A stretch of 64,000 bases of DNA from Ruminococcus sp. (GTDB lineage Bacteria > Bacillota > Clostridia > Oscillospirales > Ruminococcaceae), in the NCBI GenBank assembly GCA_029055625.1, contig JAIDCY010000011.1, positions 1 through 64,000 on the forward strand, read 5' to 3'. This document shows positions 10,604 through 19,739 of the stretch, one piece after another. The position numbers were made by a program, and so were the translations under genes. The stretch's first letter is position 1, and the number at the start of each line of letters is the position of its first letter. The notes beneath the pieces are model-generated. The model was not told the origin of the DNA, did not search any database, and saw nothing but the letters and a program-made list of their open reading frames with translations.

Positions 10604-11494
10604 TCACACAAGATTTTTCCCGATACGTAATATACCTTTATCGTGTTCCGCTATGGCTGTACCGATAAAATTATTATCGTATCCGTATACCGCATAGTCC
10701 CTGACGTTCGGTTTTATGTTATTTATTCTCGCCAAATCAAGTTTGACACCGTTTTTATACATTCTCGTCTGCACCTCATTCAAACGGATTCTGTCAAGAC
10801 TTATGAAGGCGTATTCTATAGGGATTATCAGCTTTTCAAGACGGTTTTCGTCCTTTGCCTGTTGTACCTGCTCCAAAGTGAAGCAGTCATCAATAAAAAA
10901 ACCGCCGTCTCTTGTTCTTTCAAGAGCCGTCATAACTCCGCCACAACCTAACTTTTCGCCTATATCGTGTATGATAGTCCGTATATACGTACCTTTTCCA
11001 CACGTTATCTCCACTCTTCCAGTGCGTGACTTTTCGTCATACTGCCACAGATTAATTCTTTTAACTTCTATTTCACGAGGTTTTCTCTCAACTTCTATTC
11101 CCTGACGTGCGAGGTCATACAGACGTTTTCCGTTTATCTGTACTGCCGAGTACATAGGCGGAATCTGTAATATTTTCCCTGTAAATTCCGGAAGAACTTC
11201 TTTCAGGTCTTTCAGCGTTACAGCCTTGTCGGATTCTGTTAAAATTTTTCCTGTAATATCCTGTGTATCGGTGGTCTGTCCGAACTTAAAATCTGCAACA
11301 TAGGTTTTATCCCCACTGACCATATCGCAGGCTTTTGTTGCATTGCCGATAAATACCGGAAGTACTCCGGTTGCCATAGGGTCAAGAGTACCGGCATGAC
11401 CTATACGCTTCATGCCGAGTATCCCCCTTAACTTTGCGATAACGTCAAATGAAGTGAATCCCTGTGGCTTGTTTATTCCTATCATACCGTTCAT
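10604..11494 (-). CDS. truB: tRNA pseudouridine(55) synthase TruB
   Basis: INKPQGFTSFDVIAKLR, RIGHAGTLDPMATGVLPV. Confidence 0.96.
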   Translation of the reverse strand: MNGMIGINKPQGFTSFDVIAKLRGILGMKRIGHAGTLDPMATGVLPVFIGNATKACDMVSGDKTYVADFKFGQTTDTQDITGKILTESDKAVTLKDLKEVLPEFTGKILQIPPMYSAVQINGKRLYDLARQGIEVERKPREIEVKRINLWQYDEKSRTGRVEITCGKGTYIRTIIHDIGEKLGCGGVMTALERTRDGGFFIDDCFTLEQVQQAKDENRLEKLIIPIEYAFISLDRIRLNEVQTRMYKNGVKLDLARINNIKPNVRDYAVYGYDNNFIGTAIAEHDKGILRIGKNLV

Positions 11495-12441
11495 GACAAC
11501 GCTTTCTCCACCACCTCGACGAGTTGTTTTTTAATATCTTCGAGATTTCCGGAAAGATTACAGCCTGAAGCTTTCGCATGACCTCCACCGCCGAGAGTCT
11601 CGCATATCTCCGAAACGTTTACCTTATCGGCAGAACGGAATGAACATTTATAATCATCTGCACGCTGACGTATGAAGATACCTACTTCCGCTGATTCGTA
11701 CTGTATCGTGAGAGGTGCAAAGCCTTCAAGTTCCTCGTCTTTCAGTCCTAATTCCGACATCATTTCCCTTGTGACCGCTATTATATATAATTTTCCGTCA
11801 AGATAGGATTCAACAATATCATTTAACTTACTTTCCAGTCTGACACGTCCGACTGATTTTACGTCGAACATATAGCGGTTTATCTTCGCAAAATCAATAT
11901 TACTGTATTCCCTCATGATTTCACCGGCTACCTCGTGTGTATGCGGATTAGTACACGCAAACTTGAAACATCCCGAATCCGTCGTAATACCGGTATACAG
12001 ACACTTCGCACAATGTTCCGTTATCCGTAAGCCCATGAACTTAGCAAGGTCATATATTACCTCACAGGTTGCAGATGCTTCCGGTCTTAAAAGCGTTTTT
12101 TCCGCATAATTTCTGTTAGATACATGATGGTCAATGCATAACTGCACCTTATCGCCGTAAATTTCACAGTACTTACCCATCAGCTTATTATCTGCAATAT
12201 CGACGGCTATTACTGCTTGTGGTTCAAAGTCTTCACCTGCTCCGGATTCCGTAAGAAAACCGTATCTTTTCGGGAATACGTCGTGACATACAACTTTACT
12301 TCTTATACCAAGCTGTCCGAGTATCTCTTTCATCGCAAAACCTGCTCCGACACAATCGCCGTCAGGGTTACGGTGGGTAATTATTACCGCATCTTTACAG
12401 TTTCTCAGAAATACTTCCGCCTCGCTGAAACCTATATACAT
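11491..12441 (-). CDS. nrnA: DHH/DHHA1 phosphoesterase, NrnA-like bifunctional oligoribonuclease/PAP phosphatase
   Basis: ITHRNPDGDCVGAGFAM, CIDHHVSN, GGGGHAKASGC; syntenic with rbfA and truB. Confidence 0.9.
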   Translation of the reverse strand: MYIGFSEAEVFLRNCKDAVIITHRNPDGDCVGAGFAMKEILGQLGIRSKVVCHDVFPKRYGFLTESGAGEDFEPQAVIAVDIADNKLMGKYCEIYGDKVQLCIDHHVSNRNYAEKTLLRPEASATCEVIYDLAKFMGLRITEHCAKCLYTGITTDSGCFKFACTNPHTHEVAGEIMREYSNIDFAKINRYMFDVKSVGRVRLESKLNDIVESYLDGKLYIIAVTREMMSELGLKDEELEGFAPLTIQYESAEVGIFIRQRADDYKCSFRSADKVNVSEICETLGGGGHAKASGCNLSGNLEDIKKQLVEVVEKALS

Positions 12442-12469
12442 AAATATACACCTCTTGTATTTATTTTTA

Positions 12470-12811
12470 TTATTTTAACAAATCGTTTAATTTTCTGCTG
12501 ATTTCCGCACTTCTTTCAATGGAATTATCCGCTATGAATGTTAATTCCGGTGATTTACGCATCTTTAACCGGTGAAAAAGTTCACGCTTTATGAATCCGC
12601 TTGCACTCGTAAGACCTTTTACGGAATCAAGTGACTTTTCGATACCGGAGTAACTCGATACGTATATTTTACATACCGACATATCCCCCGATAAGTCAGC
12701 CCTTACGATTGTAAGCATAGGGTCAATACGTGGGTCTTTCAGTTCCCGGAGAATCGCTGTCATTTCACGTTTAATATCTTCCGCCATACGGCTGTTCTTG
12801 AAATTTGCCAT
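12470..12811 (-). CDS. rbfA: 30S ribosome-binding factor RbfA
   Basis: 113 aa, LRELKDPRID, located between infB and nrnA. Confidence 0.93.
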   Translation of the reverse strand: MANFKNSRMAEDIKREMTAILRELKDPRIDPMLTIVRADLSGDMSVCKIYVSSYSGIEKSLDSVKGLTSASGFIKRELFHRLKMRKSPELTFIADNSIERSAEISRKLNDLLK

Positions 12812-12889
12812 TTATAAATAATCCTTTCTATGATTATCAGAGCATACCCGGATAAATCCGGATACGCCCTGACTTTTAATATTTATATA

Positions 12890-15448
12890 TCAGTCTTCCC
12901 TGTATTCCTCTACCACATACGCCTCGAAAATATCGCCCTCTTTAACGTCGCTGAACTTATCAAGACTTATTCCGCACTCGTAACCGTCCGCAACCTCTTT
13001 TACGTCGTCCTTGAATCGCTTCAGACCGTCTATTTTGTCATCCGCTATGATTATACCGTCACGTACTATACGTATCTGACAGCCTCTTGTTACCTTACCA
13101 TTTAATACATAGCTTCCGGCAACCATTCCGACGTTAGATATTTTATATACCTGTCTTACTTCCGCACGTCCTAAATCCACCTCACGATATTTAGGTGCTA
13201 ACATACCTTTCATAGCGGTGGTGATTTCCTCGATAGCGTCGTATATTATTCTGTAAAGTCGTATATCCACACCGTCACGGACTGCGTTTTCAGATGCTAC
13301 AGGGTCAGGTCTTACGTTGAATCCTACTATGATTGCGTTTGAAGCGTTCGCCAACATAACGTCACTTTCCTTGACTGCTCCTACCGCACCGTGTATTACT
13401 CTTACTCTTACCTCGTCATTCGACAGTTTTTCCAGTGACTGTTTAACCGCTTCTACAGAACCTTGTACATCCGCTTTAACGATTATCGGAAGTTCTTTTA
13501 TCTCACCCTCCGCAATCTGACTGAACAGGTTATCAAGTGTTACCTTTCTGTATGCGTTGAACTGTTCCTGTTTAGCTTCATGCTTTCTCTCCTCGACGAG
13601 TTCACGGGCAAGTCTTTCGTCCTCGACGGCGTTGAATATATCGCCTGCACTCGGAACTTCCGCAAGTCCCGTTATTTCTACAGGTACGGACGGACCGGCT
13701 GATTTTACAGTACGTCCCTTGTAATTCGTCATAACCCTGACGTGTCCTACTGACGTACCGGCTATAAGTACATCTCCCTGATGTAGTGTGCCGTTCTGTA
13801 CTAACAGTGTAGCTATAGGACCTCTGCCCTTATCGAGACGGGCTTCTATTACCGTACCTTTTGCCAGTCTGTCCGGATTCGCCTTAAGTTCCTTGACCTC
13901 CGCAACAAGCAGTATGTTTTCAAGAAGTTCGTCGATACCCTCACCGGTCTTTGCCGATACCGGTACGCAGATTACATCACCGCCCCACTCTTCGCATACT
14001 ATATCGTACTTCGTGAGTTCTTCCTTGATTCTGTCCGGATTCGCTCCCTCTTTATCCATTTTGTTTATCGCTACTATTAACGATACTCCGGCGGCTTTTG
14101 CGTGATTGATTGATTCGACGGTCTGAGGCATTATACCATCATCAGCGGCAACTACCAATATTGCTATATCCGTTATATTCGCACCTCTCGCACGCATAGA
14201 AGTAAATGCTTCATGACCGGGGGTATCAAGGAAAGTTATACTCTGACCGTTTACTTTAACCTGATACGCTCCGATATGCTGAGTTATACCGCCTGCTTCA
14301 CCGTCGGCGACGTGTGCATTTCTGATACGGTCAAGTATGGAGGTTTTGCCGTGGTCAACGTGTCCCATTACGACTACTACCGGACTGCGTTCTTCAAGAT
14401 TTATATCTTCGTCGTCGCTGTCATCTATAAGACGTTCTTCGATAGTTACGATTACTTCCTTTTCCACTTTCGCACCGAGTTCTTCCGATACAAGTGATGC
14501 AGTGTCAAAATCAATTTCCTGATTGATTGTAGCCATTATTCCGAGACCCATTAATTTCTTTATTACTTCCGTAACTGTTACTTTCAGACGGCTTGCAAGT
14601 TCTCCGACTGTTATGCTGTCCGGAATGAGTACCTTTAACTGTTGTTTTCTTGCCCTTTCGAGTTCGAGACGTTTTAATTTTTCCGCTTCCGTTTCTTTCC
14701 TGGAATACTGCTGACGTACTCGTTGTGCGGATTTCTGACTGATTTTCTGTTTCTTTGAGGAATAATTGTCATTCTTGTGCTTGTTTGTAGGTGCTATCTG
14801 TTCGTAACGTTCATTGTACTTATCGAGGTCTACATAACTTCCTCTTGTATCGACTGTACGTCGTTGTGTAGAAGTCTGTGCGGTCTCGGAACTGAATGTA
14901 GCGTTAAATTCAGAACGTTCACCTCTTTCACGTGCTTTTGCCTGAGTTTTCGGCTTATCACTTTTACGAGGTGTTTTAACTTTCGGTTGCTGTGTAGTTT
15001 CCGGCGTTCTGACTACTTCCGGTTTTCTGACCGTCTCAACGGAAATTTTAGTCTCCGGTTTTTCGGGAGTTTTTACCTGCTCCGGTTTTTTAGGAGTTTC
15101 AACCGGTTTTCTGTCGGATTTCCTGCCCTGCTCCGAACGTCTGTTATTATTATTATTATTATTGTTGTTGCCGTTGTTGTTGTTATTGTTGTTATCACGT
15201 CTTCTGCCGGAATTTCTTCTGTCACGTCTCTGTGGTCTTTCGTTGTTTCTCGACTGATAGTATGAATCAAAATTCTTTACTTCATGTTTTTTCGTGTAGT
15301 GTTCAAGAAGTAAATTCATTTCCGCCTCATTCAGCGTACTTGATGCGTTTCTTTTTTTGTTGTCCTTGGTTGCGAAGAAGTCAATTATTTCCTGTGCGGA
15401 AACGTTGAAATCTGCACCAGCTTCACTTATTTTTATTTTTTTGGTCAT
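12890..15448 (-). CDS. infB: Translation initiation factor IF-2
   Basis: [49 protein letters not shown]-terminal low-complexity Asn-rich region. Confidence 0.97.
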   Translation of the reverse strand: MTKKIKISEAGADFNVSAQEIIDFFATKDNKKRNASSTLNEAEMNLLLEHYTKKHEVKNFDSYYQSRNNERPQRRDRRNSGRRRDNNNNNNNGNNNNNNNNNRRSEQGRKSDRKPVETPKKPEQVKTPEKPETKISVETVRKPEVVRTPETTQQPKVKTPRKSDKPKTQAKARERGERSEFNATFSSETAQTSTQRRTVDTRGSYVDLDKYNERYEQIAPTNKHKNDNYSSKKQKISQKSAQRVRQQYSRKETEAEKLKRLELERARKQQLKVLIPDSITVGELASRLKVTVTEVIKKLMGLGIMATINQEIDFDTASLVSEELGAKVEKEVIVTIEERLIDDSDDEDINLEERSPVVVVMGHVDHGKTSILDRIRNAHVADGEAGGITQHIGAYQVKVNGQSITFLDTPGHEAFTSMRARGANITDIAILVVAADDGIMPQTVESINHAKAAGVSLIVAINKMDKEGANPDRIKEELTKYDIVCEEWGGDVICVPVSAKTGEGIDELLENILLVAEVKELKANPDRLAKGTVIEARLDKGRGPIATLLVQNGTLHQGDVLIAGTSVGHVRVMTNYKGRTVKSAGPSVPVEITGLAEVPSAGDIFNAVEDERLARELVEERKHEAKQEQFNAYRKVTLDNLFSQIAEGEIKELPIIVKADVQGSVEAVKQSLEKLSNDEVRVRVIHGAVGAVKESDVMLANASNAIIVGFNVRPDPVASENAVRDGVDIRLYRIIYDAIEEITTAMKGMLAPKYREVDLGRAEVRQVYKISNVGMVAGSYVLNGKVTRGCQIRIVRDGIIIADDKIDGLKRFKDDVKEVADGYECGISLDKFSDVKEGDIFEAYVVEEYRED
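15144..15196 (-). repeat. Trinucleotide (AAT/AAC)n tract encoding poly-Asn in IF-2
   Basis: Protein segment [23 protein letters not shown] is runs of ATT/GTT on the plus strand. Confidence 0.9.
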
Positions 15449-15520
15449 AGGCTCGTATACCTCCAGTTAGTTACGCCGTAATGAAATACATACGGCTTTG
15501 TTTTTTCGGCGATAATTTAT

Positions 15521-15823
15521 TCATTTACTTATTTTTATAAAACCGTCCGCAAATCCCCTGTCACATACTGCGATTATCGCCGTAACTTTCCCACACAGTC
15601 TGCCGATTTCTTCCTTTGAAAGTCCGGTATTCAGTACGGGGACGGATTTTTTCTTACATACAAATTCAATTTCCTTGACGGTTTTTTCTGATGTGTCCGA
15701 TGCGATGAGAATACAGTAAGTCATACCGTTTCTGACGGCTTCACAGGCACTGTCAAAACCTTTCACGACTTTACCGGCTTTTATGCATATCGTCAGAAGA
15801 TCAGCTGTTTTCTGTGAGTTCAT
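15521..15823 (-). CDS. ylxQ: L7Ae-family ribosomal-like protein, YlxQ
   Basis: 100 aa between infB and ylxR; LTICIKAGKVVKGFDSACEAVRNG. Confidence 0.85.
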   Translation of the reverse strand: MNSQKTADLLTICIKAGKVVKGFDSACEAVRNGMTYCILIASDTSEKTVKEIEFVCKKKSVPVLNTGLSKEEIGRLCGKVTAIIAVCDRGFADGFIKISK

Positions 15824-16070
15824 TTATCAGACCTCCGTAAATATCGTCCTCTATACGACACGAAAACGCTTTTTCTAAACGTCTCGCCTTACGTGCTTTA
15901 CTCAGACACTCAACATTCCTACAGACATATGCTCCTCTGCCGGACTTCTTACCGGTAAAATCAAGACTTATTTCACCCTCCGGCGATTTCACAACCCGTA
16001 TAAGTTCTTTTTTAGGTTTCATCTCGTTACACCCGAGGCACATTCTTACAGGTATTTTTTTAGGTTTCAT
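15801..16070 (-). CDS. ylxR: YlxR family protein (RNase P modulator RnpM)
   Basis: PVRMCLGCNEMKPKKELIRVV and SGRGAYVCRNVECLSKA. Confidence 0.92.
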   Translation of the reverse strand: MKPKKIPVRMCLGCNEMKPKKELIRVVKSPEGEISLDFTGKKSGRGAYVCRNVECLSKARKARRLEKAFSCRIEDDIYGGLINELTENS

Positions 16071-16073
16071 AAA

Positions 16074-17270
16074 TTATTCCTCTGCCGGTGATTCCGTTTC
16101 CGATACCATTTCCGTTACCGCTTCTTCTACAGTACTTTCCGGACTCTTTACCTCTTCCTGTACTTTTTCCGTCTTTACCGGTACGAAATCAGGGCTTAAT
16201 TCCGGTGCTTCCTGATTCGTTTCTATATCAAACTGCGGTTTTATATCGATTTTATAACCTGTCAGCTTGGCGGCAAGTTTTGCGTTCTGACCTTTATTTC
16301 CTATCGCTAACGAAAGTTTATTATTCGGTACTATTACCGTACAGTTTTTTTCCGTATCGGAAGTTACAATAGTTTTCAGAACTTCCGCCGGTGCGAGAGC
16401 CTTTGAAATGAAATCTTCCGGCGTATCGCTCCATAAAATTACGTCTATTTTTTCGTCGTGGAGTTCCTTTACAACAGCTTTCACTCTCGTGTGCTTCGTA
16501 CCTATGCACGCTCCCACAGGGTCTATATCAGGATTCTTTGACCATACCGCTATTTTTGTACGTGAACCCGCTTCTCTTGAAATAGCCTTTATCTCAACAG
16601 TTCCGTCATAAATTTCCGGTACTTCCTGCTCAAAAAGTCGCTTTACAAGGTCTTTATGTGTACGTGAGATTTTCACGATTGGTTTCTTGTTTTTCCCGAT
16701 AATACTTGTTATATATACTTTTATAGGCTTTCCCACTTCGAGTGTTTCACCGGGTATCTGTTCATTCTTGAAAAGATAAAGTTCAGTCCCTTCATATTCT
16801 ATAGTTACCGTACCTCTGCCAGGGTCAATCTGTGAGATTTTACCGGTTATGCATTCATGCTCCTTGGATTCAAACCGGTTTAACATCTGTTCACGGTTTA
16901 TTTCCCTGAGGTCTCCCTTTATCGACTGTTTCGCAGATAACGCCGCCATTCTGCCGAGCCGGGAAATATCAATCTCTTTCAGTATCTTTCCGCCTACATA
17001 TGCGTTAGGGTCTATGGTACGTGCAACGTCTATATTTACCTCGTTTTCGTCAATCGGGTAATCGTCTATTATCTCCTGCTCAATGTACATGGCGAATTTC
17101 TTTGTCAGAGGGTCTATATCAACCTTTATTCTCTCCTCACTGTGTGGGTATGCCTTTCTTGCAGCCTTCAGCATTGCGGATTTAACTTTTTCGATAAGAA
17201 GTTCAGTCTCTACACTGTTTTCAGACCCTAACATCTCCAGAGCCTCGAAAAAGCTGTTATTTGTTTTCAT
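16074..17270 (-). CDS. nusA: Transcription termination/antitermination factor NusA
   Basis: S1/KH architecture, EAGSRTKIAVWSKNPDIDPVGACIG, SLAIGNKGQNAKLAAKLTGYKIDI. Confidence 0.96.
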   Translation of the reverse strand: MKTNNSFFEALEMLGSENSVETELLIEKVKSAMLKAARKAYPHSEERIKVDIDPLTKKFAMYIEQEIIDDYPIDENEVNIDVARTIDPNAYVGGKILKEIDISRLGRMAALSAKQSIKGDLREINREQMLNRFESKEHECITGKISQIDPGRGTVTIEYEGTELYLFKNEQIPGETLEVGKPIKVYITSIIGKNKKPIVKISRTHKDLVKRLFEQEVPEIYDGTVEIKAISREAGSRTKIAVWSKNPDIDPVGACIGTKHTRVKAVVKELHDEKIDVILWSDTPEDFISKALAPAEVLKTIVTSDTEKNCTVIVPNNKLSLAIGNKGQNAKLAAKLTGYKIDIKPQFDIETNQEAPELSPDFVPVKTEKVQEEVKSPESTVEEAVTEMVSETESPAEE

Positions 17271-17312
17271 TTCTTTATATTCCTCCAGTATTATTATATT
17301 TTTTTGCTTGTT

Positions 17313-17786
17313 TTATATTTCAAAATAAAGTCTTACGTATGCTATATCTGCAAGCGGAAAAGTTTTCTGTGTTCCGTCTTCGAGTGTTACCGATACGCCG
17401 TTTTTATCCGCTCCGGCAAGTATGGCAACTATTTCCCTTTTACCGTCAATGTCCCTGATAAACCGTATCTTTACCGTGTCGCCTTCGCATACTTCAAAGT
17501 GTTCTTCCTTTACAAGTTCCCTTTCAAGCCCTGCTGAACCTATTTCCAGCACGTAACTCTGTGAAATAGGGTCTTCCTTGTCCATGATGGCGTTAATGGG
17601 TTCTGTCGCTCTTTCACAGTCCTGAATAGTTATTCCTTCGTCGCTGTCGATGAATACGTAAAGATGCCATACCGCACCCTCCTTTTCATAACAGACGTCC
17701 CACAGGTAATAACCCAGTTCATCAGTTATCGGTTTCACGAGGTCATAGACTTTCTGTTCAGTAGTACCGAATTTCTTAAACTTCAT
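17313..17786 (-). CDS. rimP: Ribosome maturation factor RimP
   Basis: YLWDVCYEKEGAVWHLYVFID, ITIQDCERATEPINAIMDKEDPISQSYVLEIGSAGLERELV; internal ATG with GGAG RBS preferred. Confidence 0.93.
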   Translation of the reverse strand: MKFKKFGTTEQKVYDLVKPITDELGYYLWDVCYEKEGAVWHLYVFIDSDEGITIQDCERATEPINAIMDKEDPISQSYVLEIGSAGLERELVKEEHFEVCEGDTVKIRFIRDIDGKREIVAILAGADKNGVSVTLEDGTQKTFPLADIAYVRLYFEI

Positions 17787-17930
17787 TATATCTTCATCTC
17801 CTTTCATAAGCAGGTAAAGCTGTATTTATGTTGAAATTGCATATACATTTTATACAGATTCTGTCACATATGCCGAAATTTTCCGCTGAAGTGAGAGTTT
17901 CCGCCATAATGACAGTCAAATAAATATGCG

Positions 17931-17954
17931 AAAGACCGGATATATCCGGTCTTT
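17931..17954. other. Perfect 24-bp palindrome AAAGACCGGATATATCCGGTCTTT in the rimP operon leader
   Basis: Self-complementary over its whole length; lies downstream of the predicted minus-strand promoter. Confidence 0.7.
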
Positions 17955-17975
17955 GTGTCAGCTATTACCATATTT

Positions 17976-18004
17976 ATTATATCACGACTTTCTTTAAAAA
18001 TCAA
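17976..18004 (-). promoter_or_regulatory. Promoter TTGATT-17-TATAAT for the rimP-nusA-infB operon
   Basis: -10 TATAAT at 17981-17976, -35 TTGATT at 18004-17999 on the minus strand. Confidence 0.55.
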
Positions 18005-18051
18005 GTCTTTTCAGAAATTTTCTTTTCGGAATCCTATGTTGCACAAAATAC

Positions 18052-18081
18052 TTGACATATACAGTTATAATAATGTATAAT
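18052..18081 (+). promoter_or_regulatory. Promoter TTGACA-18-TATAAT
   Basis: Consensus hexamers upstream of the 18122 CDS. Confidence 0.65.
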
Positions 18082-18121
18082 TGAATAAAGTTTCATAAAA
18101 ATATAAAAGGAGCTTCTGAAA

Positions 18122-19675
18122 ATGAAAAAAATAAAGAAAATGATTACGGGAATTATTGCGGTACTTATCGTAACAACTCCGGCGGTTTCATGCAGTGCAG
18201 ACAAAAGTCATAAGGCAGGCAGTTTATCAATAGAAGAAGAAACTACTATTGATACTACAGAATCGACAACTACCAAAAAATCCACAACAACAGCTTCCGG
18301 TACGACAACATCAAAAAAAACCACAAGGAAAACTTCTACCACAAAGAAAACCACTACCGCTAAAACAACAGAGACGGAAACCACCACAACCGATACTACT
18401 GAAGAACCCGTCACCGAACCCCCGACTACCGCTGAACCTGTTGCAGTACCGGCACAGAATTACGGGGAACGTGCGAATATAGGCGGTTCGGAGATAGTAT
18501 GGCTTTCAGACTATGACCTGAACCCTCAGATAGGCAAAGAACGTCCTACACCTGTCGCACTCTTTGAAGACGTATTCGGTGGGAAAATATGTCACGTTCA
18601 AACAGCACTGAAAAACAAATCAAGTATGATGTCCGCTATGATACTTGCAGGCGATAAACTCGATATGGTGCAGTATGAACAGGGAACTTACCCTAACGGC
18701 GTTATAAGTCAGCAATATCAGGCTCTTGACCCTTATTTCCGTTCAATGGGTCTTAATTACGATATATGGGAGAATATGGAAGATATTATTGACGCTCTTT
18801 CTTATAAAGGTCAGCACTATATTATACCGTATTCGTTCTCTAATCCGCTTGTACTAATGTACAGTAAAAAGCTGATACGTGATTATGGGCTTACCGACCC
18901 TTACGACCTATATAAGAATAATCAGTGGACGTGGGAGAATTTTCTGAATATTTCCCAGACATACCGTACCAAAACAGCAAAACCGGCGGTTCGTGGCGGA
19001 AGATTCGGGAATGCACTTGTACACTCAACCGGTCTTATGGTGGTAGGTTCGGAAAACGGAAACTTTGTAAATAATATACATCATGAATCACTGAAAAATG
19101 CTGAACTCTTCATGCAGGAAATGGGCAGGAACAGGCTTTATTCCACAGCCTCCGGCGATTCATTTTCAACGGAAACTCTCTTCTTTGCAACGGAAAGCTG
19201 GATTTTAGGCACGGAAAATGTAAAAAATCCGGGTATGGACTTAATGGTTGTGCCTGTACCGAAACCGTCGGAATCCGACGGAAACTATACCCTCTGCGAC
19301 TTTGACGCGAAAATGCTTGTAAAAAATTCCGCTATGGGTGATGCGGTAGCTACTTACATAATGTGCGAACGTATAGTAGCTTCTCAGCCGGAATATAAAG
19401 CCGGTGCGAAAGCATACGCCACAACACCGATACAGTCTTCAGGCGGAGCGGTGAAAAGTTACATAACTGCTGAACAGTACGACGCTTTACAGTCATGTAC
19501 TGACCCTAAAATCACTCTGCCTGTATTTGATTATATATGGGCGATGAATGACAAAGAAGGCGTTATGGATGGTCTTTCAAATGCATATCTCATGAATGGT
19601 GGCTCGGAAGCCGACTGGACTAATTTAAGTAATAAATATTACGATATAATAAATCAGATGATTAATGAATATTAA
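18122..19675 (+). CDS. Lipoprotein with Thr-rich linker, extracellular solute-binding-protein-like
   Basis: Signal sequence with lipobox-like AVSC, TTKKTTTAKTTETETTTT linker, C-terminal SBP-like region (YFRSMGLNYDIWENMEDIIDALSYKGQHYIIPYSFSNPLVLMYSKKLI). Confidence 0.75.
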   Translation: MKKIKKMITGIIAVLIVTTPAVSCSADKSHKAGSLSIEEETTIDTTESTTTKKSTTTASGTTTSKKTTRKTSTTKKTTTAKTTETETTTTDTTEEPVTEPPTTAEPVAVPAQNYGERANIGGSEIVWLSDYDLNPQIGKERPTPVALFEDVFGGKICHVQTALKNKSSMMSAMILAGDKLDMVQYEQGTYPNGVISQQYQALDPYFRSMGLNYDIWENMEDIIDALSYKGQHYIIPYSFSNPLVLMYSKKLIRDYGLTDPYDLYKNNQWTWENFLNISQTYRTKTAKPAVRGGRFGNALVHSTGLMVVGSENGNFVNNIHHESLKNAELFMQEMGRNRLYSTASGDSFSTETLFFATESWILGTENVKNPGMDLMVVPVPKPSESDGNYTLCDFDAKMLVKNSAMGDAVATYIMCERIVASQPEYKAGAKAYATTPIQSSGGAVKSYITAEQYDALQSCTDPKITLPVFDYIWAMNDKEGVMDGLSNAYLMNGGSEADWTNLSNKYYDIINQMINEY

Positions 19676-19688
19676 GTAATAGTTATAT

Positions 19689-19713
19689 ACGGGACATACA
19701 GAAGATGTCCCGT
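19689..19713 (+). other. Intergenic hairpin ACGGGACAT-ACAGAAG-ATGTCCCGT without U-tract
   Basis: Perfect 9-bp stem between the lipoprotein and membrane protein genes. Confidence 0.55.
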
Positions 19714-19739
19714 ACATTATGAGAAAGGAATTTTTTATC

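Noticed and set aside
14777-15265. 162-aa plus-strand ORF antisense to infB
   Set aside because: Low-complexity Phe/Arg/Ser and Ile/Val product of reading the IF-2 repeats backwards; no RBS or family similarity
18241-18430. Microsatellite or phase-variation tract
   Set aside because: ACN codons are mixed and in frame; better explained as a Thr-rich protein linker without evidence of slippage
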